A stretch of 64,000 nt of DNA from MPNP01 sp026710155. Lineage in GTDB: Bacteria; Pseudomonadota; Alphaproteobacteria; Rhodobacterales; Rhodobacteraceae. Location of the stretch: contig OZ241737.1 of NCBI GenBank assembly GCA_965200885.1, positions 1,240,001 through 1,304,000 of the forward strand, written 5' to 3'. Shown in pieces: positions 1 to 8,100 of this stretch (its first letter is position 1; every line of letters begins with the position of its first letter). Below the pieces are notes generated by a model. It saw only the letters and a list, made by a program, of their open reading frames with translations. It made no database searches and was not told the origin of the DNA. The position numbers and the translations under genes are program-made.

Positions 1-542
1 GGAGGTATACGTGTCAATGCCAGGGGCAACAATGAGGCACAGCAGATTATGGCAATCAAATTATAGGTGATATAGTGAGCCGGTGTTAACCAGGCAATTA
101 TGATTTGGGCAACGATACCACCGCACATGTCAACTGACCTATAGAGGCGAAGTGATTTGCCCCTGTTCTGATTTTCGGTCTTGGCCTGAATCCATCCTTC
201 TATTACGGTAAAACATCCTGCTACACACATTCCGGACAGGATACGCATCGCTGCCCAAGCATAAGGTTCCATGAAAACCATGTGAAGAAGGATGCCTATT
301 GTTCCCAAGGAAGCAAAAACCGCAAAACAGCGGGAATGATTGATCTGACCGACCAACCTGGGTGCCCACCAACATCCAATAAAAAATCCAATGAAGTGAG
401 AGGAACCCAACAAGCCGATTTGAGTAGTGGAAAATTCCAATTCATAACCTGACAAGACATCAAGGGGACCAAGAATACCAGAACTGAGTTGCAGGAGTAC
501 AACTGATACCAGAAGAGAAGAAAATGAAACAATCAATGTCAT
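1..542 (-). CDS. MFS transporter, YcaD-like, N-terminal part (runs off window)
   Basis: The minus strand is open from an ATG at 542 to the window edge, about 180 codons. The translation begins MTLIVSFSSLLVSVV and has alternating hydrophobic helices. A likely loop 2-3 follows helix 2 (WWAPRLVGQINHSR), and a helix-4/5 stretch reads RILSGMCVAGCFTVIEGWI. The EGWI plus N-R-G-K-S-L pattern resembles the YcaD/MFS-1-like family of inner-membrane permeases, in which E-[SG]-W-[IL] in helix 4 and a following NRG are typical. The frame stays open upstream of the ATG to a stop at 708-710, so a longer N-terminus cannot be excluded, but the helix pattern fits the chosen start. The substrate is unknown. It lies downstream of nusB on the same strand with a 180 bp gap. 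Confidence 0.75.
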   Translation of the reverse strand, partial: MTLIVSFSSLLVSVVLLQLSSGILGPLDVLSGYELEFSTTQIGLLGSSHFIGFFIGCWWAPRLVGQINHSRCFAVFASLGTIGILLHMVFMEPYAWAAMRILSGMCVAGCFTVIEGWIQAKTENQNRGKSLRLYRSVDMCGGIVAQIIIAWLTPAHYITYNLIAIICCASLLPLALTRIP

Positions 543-722
543 TTGAGAACCAACAATAATGTCAGCAAAATTAAGAAACCAATTACCAAATCGGATATCC
601 GGCAAAGATACAAACTTGAACAGGAATATCTTTACTTGGCTTGATTTTGACTTGATGGTTGTGTTTTCAAGTGGTGATAAGAAATAACCTTGCTTCAGGG
701 TATTGGGTTACAAACGAAAAAA

Positions 723-1202
723 TCAGGATTCGCGGGCAATCGGGGTGAGTTCCTTGACCAGATTCTCCACTATTGCGTTGACAAATCCTGACTCCTTGCC
801 AGCAGGAAAGAATGATTCGGTAATATCCACATATTCATTGATGATCACCTTAACTGGGGTTTTATTTAAAATCATCTCGGCACAACTTGCCCGGAATATT
901 GCCCTGATGGTTGGGTCAATTCTGTCAATTGTCCAATTGTCAGGTAACTTCGAATGAATCAACCTGTCGATTTTTTGCTGGTTGTCCACAGCTGAATGGA
1001 GCAGGGTTCTGAAAAAATTCTTGTTGGGAGAATGCAATTGCACTCCATCAATCATCTCACCAAATCCGTTTTCAAGAAAATCCGCAATTACATAATCCGC
1101 TCCCTGATTGCTGGCTTCCATCTGGAACAGGGCTTGTACAGTGTTCAACCGGGAAATACTCCTTGACCATGTACGCTGCTTGTTTTTTCTGTCCTTATTC
1201 AT
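723..1202 (-). CDS. nusB: Transcription antitermination protein NusB
   Basis: A 159-residue all-helical protein matching NusB in length and pattern. It has an N-terminal R/K-rich start, SRLNTVQALFQME near residue 18, the central IDRLIHSKL and the C-terminal VIINEYVDITESFFP segment followed by FVNAIVENL. With NusE (S10), NusB binds boxA RNA and promotes antitermination on rRNA operons. It is the last gene of the nrdR-ribD-ribE-ribBX-ribH-nusB run, 18 bp after ribH, which is the usual alphaproteobacterial order and suggests co-transcription with riboflavin genes. Confidence 0.95.
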   Translation of the reverse strand: MNKDRKNKQRTWSRSISRLNTVQALFQMEASNQGADYVIADFLENGFGEMIDGVQLHSPNKNFFRTLLHSAVDNQQKIDRLIHSKLPDNWTIDRIDPTIRAIFRASCAEMILNKTPVKVIINEYVDITESFFPAGKESGFVNAIVENLVKELTPIARES

Positions 1203-1220
1203 GGAGAAACTCTGACTTCA

Positions 1221-1736
1221 TCAATCCTTGGCATCGGAAAATCGATTGTATCGTGTGATATTCTGCTTTCTGAAAGCAATTAACCTCAAGGCAGCTTCAA
1301 CGGCCTCTCCACCCTTATTACCCTCTTTTGGATTCGCCCTGACGACAGCCTGGTCAAGGGTTTCAACAGTAAGTATTCCGTTCCCAATGCACAAACCTTC
1401 CAGGCCAAGATCCATGATGCCACGAGCGGATTCCCCGGCGACAATCTCAAAATGAATGGTTTCACCTCTTATGACACAACCAAGTGCCACATACCCGTCA
1501 TAGATATTTTGATCAGATGCCAGCTTGATGGCTGGAGGAATTTCCAGTGCGCCCGGCACCTCAAGTATTTCGGTTCTGATTGACTGTGAATCAAGTTTGA
1601 ATCGCGCTCCCTCCAACAAAAGGTTGGTTATGTCTTCATAATAGGGGGCAACAACCAATAGAATTGACAAGGGAGAGTTGGCATCCCTGCCTGGTGACAG
1701 GGTTGAGGTTTCAGACTTTTTATCCCGCTTCATCAA
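1221..1736 (-). CDS. ribH: 6,7-dimethyl-8-ribityllumazine synthase
   Basis: Lumazine synthase condenses 5-amino-6-ribitylamino-uracil with 3,4-dihydroxy-2-butanone-4-phosphate, the penultimate riboflavin step. The 171-residue product carries the family's VPGALEIPPAI segment, GCVIRGETIHFEIVAGES (with the catalytic-region histidine) and GILTVETLDQA followed by N-K-G-G-EA. The first 20 or so residues are a non-conserved extension. Its start overlaps the ribBX stop (ATGA-type), indicating translational coupling. Confidence 0.95.
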   Translation of the reverse strand: MMKRDKKSETSTLSPGRDANSPLSILLVVAPYYEDITNLLLEGARFKLDSQSIRTEILEVPGALEIPPAIKLASDQNIYDGYVALGCVIRGETIHFEIVAGESARGIMDLGLEGLCIGNGILTVETLDQAVVRANPKEGNKGGEAVEAALRLIAFRKQNITRYNRFSDAKD

Positions 1737-2833
1737 CTTTGATCCCAGATTGCCTCAGTTCCTTCAATGGTAAGACCATGACCCTCAATGCCCACAATGC
1801 GAGTCGTTGGTGAATTCGTCAACAAAATCAGTCGCCTTATATTCAAGGTTCCAAGAATTTGTGCGCCAATACCATATTGTCTGAGTGTTTGGGGTGCTTC
1901 GGTTGTACTGACATTGATTTTCATACCAGATTCCCGCAGAAGAACTATTACACCTCTTCCTTCCTTGGCAATTTTATTCATGACCTGGGGAATAAGATCA
2001 TGTCGAAAGGGAGAAATGGCCAGATTATCGGCCAAGGGGTTGAGGGCATGCATGCGAACCCAAACAGGCTTACTGTCGGACGGATCACCCTTGGAGAGAA
2101 CAATATGCTGGGAGCCCTGGGTTTCATCCTCGAATATACGCATCAGCCACTCACCACCAAATTGTGATGTAACGGAACTGACTGAAACCTGATGGACGAG
2201 ATTGTCATGACGCAGCCGATAGGCAATGAGGTCGGAGATGGTACCGACCTTTATGTTGTGCTTCCTGGAAAACCTGATGAGGTCGGGTATGCGCGCCATT
2301 GTACCGTCATTGTTGAGTATTTCGCAAATGACGGCAGATGGATTCAAACCTGCAAGGCGGGCAATATCGACACTTGCTTCGGTATGACCGGCCCTTACCA
2401 GAACGCCTCCCTTTTGGGATTTCAAGGGAAAGATATGACCAGGGGTTGCAATGTCCTCGCAGGTCGATACTCGATCAATGGCCACAAGTACCGTCCTGGC
2501 TCGATCATGGGCAGAAATGCCAGTGGTAACACCTTCCCTTGCCTCGATTGAAATGGTAAAGGCCGTTTCATGTCTTGAGGAATTGTCGGCCGCCATGAGC
2601 TTCAGTCCCAATTCCTCTATTTTCTGGGGCGTTAATGCCAGGCAAATCAAACCCCTGCCATGAGTGGCCATGAAATTGATGGCCTCTGGCGTGGCCATCT
2701 GTGCCGGAATGACCAAATCCCCTTCGTTTTCACGGTCTTCATGGTCTGCCAGGATGAACATTCGGCCATTGCGGGCTTCCTCCAGTATTTCCTCAACAGG
2801 TGAGATACCTTTGCTGAAATTGTCAGGTGTCAT
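1733..2833 (-). CDS. ribB: 3,4-dihydroxy-2-butanone-4-phosphate synthase with degenerate GTP cyclohydrolase II-like domain (RibBX type)
   Basis: The N-terminal half is an intact RibB domain: acidic loop DHEDRENEGDL, GVTTGISAHDRARTV and RAGHTEASVDIARLAG. It makes 3,4-dihydroxy-2-butanone-4-phosphate from ribulose-5-phosphate. The C-terminal half is collinear with GTP cyclohydrolase II, but the stretch that should carry the zinc-binding C-x10-C-x-C cluster reads WVRMHALNPLADNL and contains no cysteine. GTP cyclohydrolase activity is therefore not expected; this matches the RibBX form known from alphaproteobacteria. The ATG at 2833 was chosen because it overlaps the ribE stop by only 11 nt and has AAAGG upstream; an ATG-frame extension to 2866 would overlap ribE by 44 nt. 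Confidence 0.92.
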   Translation of the reverse strand: MTPDNFSKGISPVEEILEEARNGRMFILADHEDRENEGDLVIPAQMATPEAINFMATHGRGLICLALTPQKIEELGLKLMAADNSSRHETAFTISIEAREGVTTGISAHDRARTVLVAIDRVSTCEDIATPGHIFPLKSQKGGVLVRAGHTEASVDIARLAGLNPSAVICEILNNDGTMARIPDLIRFSRKHNIKVGTISDLIAYRLRHDNLVHQVSVSSVTSQFGGEWLMRIFEDETQGSQHIVLSKGDPSDSKPVWVRMHALNPLADNLAISPFRHDLIPQVMNKIAKEGRGVIVLLRESGMKINVSTTEAPQTLRQYGIGAQILGTLNIRRLILLTNSPTTRIVGIEGHGLTIEGTEAIWDQS

Positions 2834-3434
2834 TGCTGTGCCTTTGTGCCATGATTCTGGCGACATAACGTGCTATGGGATCTATTTCAATATTCACGTC
2901 ATCGCCAATTCCCCTTTCCCGGAATGAAGTAACTTCCAGTGTATGCGGAATGAGATTCACCGAAAAACTGTCTTCGCCCACCTCGTTCACGGTCAGTGAA
3001 ACGCCATTGAGTGCAACCGAACCCTTGGCGGCAATATAGGGCGCCAGTTCTGTGGGCAGGTTGAAAACGACTTTCCTGCTTTCACCCACTGATTGGAGGT
3101 CAAGGATACTGACGGTTCCATCAACATGACCTGATACAATGTGCCCACCTAGCTCATCGCCCACTCTCAGGGATCTTTCCAAATTCAAGATTGTTCCCAC
3201 AGACCATTTTCCAATGGTGGTTTTTGCTATCGTCTCGGTGGAAACCTGTATCTTGAACCATGGTGATTTGCCGTTTCCCAGATCAACTGCCGTGAGACAA
3301 ACTCCCTCACAACACATCGAATCTCCGATATCCGGAGGATTGCCGGTTAGATCATAACCAATGCATATGGACAACTCCCCGCTCTGGCCCTTTTCCAAAA
3401 CCTTCCCCAGGTGGGTAACTATTCCCGTGAACAT
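2823..3434 (-). CDS. ribE: Riboflavin synthase subunit alpha
   Basis: The 203-residue product starts MFTGIVTHLGKV, the hallmark N-terminus. It contains two lumazine-binding repeats: GDSMCCEGVCLTA in the first and GSVALNGVSLTVNEV in the second, with GHIVSGHVDGT between them. It dismutates two 6,7-dimethyl-8-ribityllumazine molecules into riboflavin. Its 3' end overlaps the ribBX start. The upstream gap to ribD is about 70 bp, the only sizeable gap inside the riboflavin genes. Confidence 0.95.
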   Translation of the reverse strand: MFTGIVTHLGKVLEKGQSGELSICIGYDLTGNPPDIGDSMCCEGVCLTAVDLGNGKSPWFKIQVSTETIAKTTIGKWSVGTILNLERSLRVGDELGGHIVSGHVDGTVSILDLQSVGESRKVVFNLPTELAPYIAAKGSVALNGVSLTVNEVGEDSFSVNLIPHTLEVTSFRERGIGDDVNIEIDPIARYVARIMAQRHSNDT

Positions 3435-3505
3435 AAACTTCCTACACTTTGTTGATCTGAACAGCGCTTAATAACATTTTTGCAGAAGAAAATAATCAGT
3501 CATTT

Positions 3506-4630
3506 TCAGGATGAATCCGGAACCCAGTGGCAAACCGCATCCCTTCCAATCCGATAAAGTTTCATCAATCTGAAATTGGGGGCCATTTTGACCAAATCAA
3601 GGTCAAGGGGTCCAACTGAAGAAAGTGACTCTGAGCCCAGTGCCTTGCCGGCAAAGAAACTGATAAATTCATCAACAAGGTTGCATGCAAAAAGCGATGC
3701 AGCCAATTTAGGTCCCCCCTCGCAGAACACCCTGGTAACTCCGAATGCACCAATCCTCTTTGCAACATCCCTTGGATCCAGATATCCATTTTCAGTGGTA
3801 CTGCAGGGAATCAATTTTACCTTTCTGGAGTTCCATTGTTCCATCTTCTGGATATCTAGACCAGTTCGGTGGCAAATCCAGGTCGGGATTTTGGCAGATG
3901 TTTGTGCTAGTTTTGAATCCAATGAAAGTGTCAGGTTGGTATCCATAACGATCCTTACCGGTTTATGGTTAATTCCCAATCCCCTTGGGTTTAACATGGG
4001 ATCATCAATTTCGGCAGTTCCTTTGCCTATCAGGACAGCATCATTCTTGGCTCGCATCAGGTGTACCCGATGTCTGGCCTGTTGACTGGTTATCCATTTG
4101 CTGTCACCTGTTCTGGTTGCAACCTTGCCATCAAATGATCCAGCCAGCTTCAAGGTGATTTTAGGCCGTCCCTCGGTTCTTGAAAGGATGAATCCCTGAT
4201 GATCATATTTCGCCAAATCCTCCATACAGGGGGAAGCGACCGCAATTCCATTGTTGCGTAAGATGTCATCCCCCTTGCCAGCAACTCTGGGATCGGGATC
4301 AACCAGTGAATAACAGACCCTTTTTATACCGGCAGCAACGATGGCATCGGTGCATGGTGGTGTTTTTCCTTCGAAGCAACATGGTTCAAGAGTTATGTAT
4401 GCAGTTGCACCCCTGGCCTTGGTACCAGCCTGATTTAAAGCCACAACCTCGGCATGCGGCTTTCCTTGCGACTGTGTAAAACCCCTGCCAACAATAATGT
4501 TGTCCTTGACCAGAATACATCCCACTGCTGGGTTGGGCCAAGTCTGTCCCTGACCTCTTTTACCCAGCCCAAGGGCGATTCGAATAAATTTTTGGTCAGT
4601 TTCGTTCGGTTGGGCCAAGTCAATACTCAT
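3506..4630 (-). CDS. ribD: Bifunctional diaminohydroxyphosphoribosylaminopyrimidine deaminase / 5-amino-6-(5-phosphoribosylamino)uracil reductase
   Basis: The N-terminal CMP/dCMP deaminase-like domain has the zinc site H59-A-E61 (KPHAEVVAL) and PCC near residues 83-85 followed by PPC at 91-93. The C-terminal reductase domain begins near residue 155 (RPKITLKLAGSFDGKVAT), with RAKNDAVLIGKGT and the NADPH-binding VFCEGGPKLAASL. It performs the two middle steps of riboflavin synthesis. The start overlaps the nrdR stop by 11 nt, so the two genes are probably coupled. Its length of 374 is normal. Confidence 0.95.
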   Translation of the reverse strand: MSIDLAQPNETDQKFIRIALGLGKRGQGQTWPNPAVGCILVKDNIIVGRGFTQSQGKPHAEVVALNQAGTKARGATAYITLEPCCFEGKTPPCTDAIVAAGIKRVCYSLVDPDPRVAGKGDDILRNNGIAVASPCMEDLAKYDHQGFILSRTEGRPKITLKLAGSFDGKVATRTGDSKWITSQQARHRVHLMRAKNDAVLIGKGTAEIDDPMLNPRGLGINHKPVRIVMDTNLTLSLDSKLAQTSAKIPTWICHRTGLDIQKMEQWNSRKVKLIPCSTTENGYLDPRDVAKRIGAFGVTRVFCEGGPKLAASLFACNLVDEFISFFAGKALGSESLSSVGPLDLDLVKMAPNFRLMKLYRIGRDAVCHWVPDSS

Positions 4631-5081
4631 TTGAAGGGCGTATCTTTGTTATGAAGGATACAAAATCGTCGGTGTCCTGAAAATCCTTGTAAACACTTGC
4701 AAAACGAATATGGGCAACCTGGTCGATGGCAGCCAGTGAATCCATAACATATTCACCAATCAAATTGGTGCTTATTTCCTTTTCCCCCCTTTGTTCAAGT
4801 CGCCGAATCACTCCCGAAACCAGCTGATCTATCTTGTCTCTCTCCAAGGGTCTTTTTCGCAAGGCCAATGTTATGGACCGTCGCAATTTGCTTCGGTCAA
4901 AATCCTGAAAAGTGCCACTGGTTTTTCTTACCGTAAAATCTTGGAATTGTACCCGCTCATAGGTTGTCCATTTCCCGCCACAGGTTTTGCATAACCTTCG
5001 GCGGCGTGTTGCGGTTTCATTTTCAACCGGGCGGGAGTCGGTAACCTGGGTATTGGGATTGTTACAGTAGGGACATCTCAT
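4620..5081 (-). CDS. nrdR: Transcriptional repressor NrdR
   Basis: A 153-residue protein with an N-terminal zinc ribbon (MRCPYC...LCKTCGGKW) followed by an ATP-cone domain (VRKTSGTFQDFDRSKLRRSI). NrdR senses ATP/dATP and represses ribonucleotide reductase genes at NrdR boxes. It is the first gene of the riboflavin run and lies 53 bp downstream of rpoD on the same strand. Confidence 0.95.
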   Translation of the reverse strand: MRCPYCNNPNTQVTDSRPVENETATRRRRLCKTCGGKWTTYERVQFQDFTVRKTSGTFQDFDRSKLRRSITLALRKRPLERDKIDQLVSGVIRRLEQRGEKEISTNLIGEYVMDSLAAIDQVAHIRFASVYKDFQDTDDFVSFITKIRPSNEY

Positions 5082-5134
5082 TGATGGTATCTATTTTTAA
5101 TTGCGCGTCCCTTTTCCTGCAAATGGAACAAGCT

Positions 5135-8100
5135 CTAATCTTCAAGAAAGGGACGCAGTTTCTTGCTGCGGTTTGGATGTTTCAGTTTACGAAGCGCCTT
5201 GGCTTCAATCTGCCTTATTCGTTCTCTCGTGACCTGAAAAACCTGTCCAACCTCTTCAAGTGTGTAGTCAGTTGACACTCCTATGCCAAACCTCAGTCTG
5301 AGTACCTTTTCCTCCCGCTCGGAAAGGCCAGCCAAAACCCTGCCGGTAGTTTCCTTCAGGTTGGATTGAATGGCACTTTCAAGTGGCAGGATCGCTTGTT
5401 GATCTTCGATGAAATCGCCCAATTTGCTATCATCCTCATCACCTATGGGCGTTTCCAGGCTGATCGGTTCCTTGGCTATTTTCATGACCTTGCGAACCTT
5501 GTCCAAGGGCATATGAAGTTTATCAGCCAACTCTTCCGGAGTCGCCTCTCTCTTCAATTCATGATGCAATTGACGACTGGTTCTGCGCAATTTGTTGATC
5601 GTTTCAATCATGTGAACGGGTATTCGGATCGTTTTCGCCTGGTCGGCGATAGAACGTGTTATGGCCTGACGAACCCACCAGGTTGCATAAGTTGAAAACT
5701 TATACCCCCGTCGGTATTCAAATTTGTCAACTGCTTTCATCAATCCAATGTTGCCTTCCTGAATCAAATCCAGAAGCTGCAATCCCCTATTGGTGTATTT
5801 TTTTGAAATTGAGATCACCAACCTCAAATTGGATTCAACCATTTCTTTCTTGGCAAGCTGGGCTTCTCTTTCACCCTTGTTTACCCGACCGACCAATGAC
5901 AGAAACTCATTGTCGAAACACAAGGGAGCTGCAGCTGAAATTTTTCCTTCTTCAAGTATGTACTCCCTGGTGAGCGGCAGGCCCGTACCCATTTTCAAAC
6001 CAACCGTTTTGTTTACTTCGATAAGCCCATGCTGAATCTCAAGGATTTGATGTTCAAATTTTTCAACAAATTCCTCCCAACCCCGTTCCGGTTTATTTCG
6101 AATGGAATTGACCCATTTGAGATTAACCTCATTGCCAATCCAGTTATTTAGAAAATCGCGGCGATTTATCCGTGCCCGTGTTGACAGACGGAGGATTTCG
6201 GTCTGAAGTTTCAGTCTCCGATTGTTGATGCCCTTGATTTGGTCAATAAGGGCCTCGATCCTTTTCTGGTTGAAATGCAACGATTGGGTCAGGGCAATCA
6301 AGGTATCCCGCTCCCTTATGTAGCGAGCCTCTTGCCTGCTGGTGAATCGCTGGATTTCCCCGACTTCCTTCAAAATCCTCTTGTTTTTGATATCTTCAAA
6401 GGAATTGAGTCTTTTGGTGATTTCCCGCAATTTGTTAAGAACCGGTTCACGCACCAAATCCTCCAATTCAGCCACCGAATGATGATTCTTGTTTTCTGCA
6501 TCACCTTCCATCCCCCCTCCAATCAAGCCCATCAGGGTGGTCTCATTGGACATTGATTTGACCTTGATGCCGGAATCAGCCTTTGGAGGGGTTGGTCCCT
6601 TCAGACTGTCAAAAGTGGTTTTAACATTGATGACATCGGCAATTTCAATGGATGAAGATTCAATTCTGTTCTTCCAGGATGCAACTTCAAAAAGGGTAAT
6701 CGGAATTTCCGGCAGCATTGCAATCACCAGGGATCTCTTATCAGGATAAAGACTTCCGTGTGAATTGAACCAGGATTCAGGAAATCTTTCACGAAATTCT
6801 GTGCGGTGAAGCCCTACGAGGGTTGATGCTTCAAATATCCTGTTCCGCAAGGAATTGATGATTGTAATCAGGGTCATTTTTTGATTCAATCGAGACCACC
6901 GCTTACCCTTTTTTTCTGATCCTGCCTTACGCCAGTCGGTATCGATGGGGAGGTTGAGAATGAAATCCCTGAATTCATTTGGCTTGAGTTTCACTTTGGG
7001 TACAAAGCGGTCAATTTCAACCTCAAAGGACGCGATGGCCTGGTCTAGTTCTTTAAACCGAGGTTCCAGCAGTTTTTCAAAATCAACCCTGAAGGGAAGA
7101 TTTTCCAGTTTTTGGAAGAATTTCTCCCGTTTTGGAAAGTAATCACTGGTGTGGACAGAAATATCCTTGGCCTTGCTAATATTGGAAAGACCATTGAAAT
7201 CGGAACCAAGCACATGTTCAATTTCCTGATATAGGAATATCAGTTCTTCGAATATTGCATGACAATTTTCACGTATCAATCTTTCTTTCTTTTTATGATG
7301 GATTTTCTCCCCGGTCAATTCAATGGAACCATTTTGGACAAGATAGAGGAAGGATTCTTCGGAATCCAGAATGTCGGAATATTTGATTTCCTTGTCAATT
7401 GCCCTCTGCATCTCGTTGATGAGTGGCTTGAAGATGAAGGGACATTTTTTGAGTTGGGGAATCCCCTTGTCAATTGCGGTAAAATCTATCCTGGATGAAA
7501 GATGACCAGCCTTGTAATGACGCTCCAACAATTCGGATGATTCAATATAGGAAGCACCTGTCAGTCCACCGGTCGAGATCAGATGTCGTTTCAATTCATC
7601 AAAATTGTCTTCCAACTTGCCATGAAAAACTTCCCAAATCGAACCAAGTTTGGGACTTAAGTATTCCAGCCAATCCTTGTTGTATGCAGTCGAGTAGATG
7701 ATATCTCGAAAGGCCTGCAAATCGATCTTTTCCTGTTTGGAAATGGCCAGGATTTCCTTGTCAATTTTCTGAAATGTTTTATGGATTTCACATATCTTGT
7801 TGACCAGGACAGAAATCAGGGGGTCATTCATCTTGACCTTTGAACAGCTATCCTTCAATTCCTCCTGACAAATCTTGAGTTCCTTGATCTTGGATTTGTC
7901 GAATTTTTTCAAGGGATCAAGCAGAGATATGATGCGTTGCGAATTCAGATGAGAGTAAGTTTCAAACTTGTTGCTCAGATTGAAAATGGCCCTACGAACA
8001 TGATCAGCCGTAAATTCCTCAAAATTCGGTTCCTTGGGTCTCAGTATGTCCTGATGGCTGGCATCAAGATCAATTACGTCTCGCAGGGAAGCCTCACCTG

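Noticed and set aside
139..532. Two short minus-strand ORFs at the left edge
   Set aside because: They are out of phase with the MFS transporter, whose true frame runs through the same DNA to the window edge.
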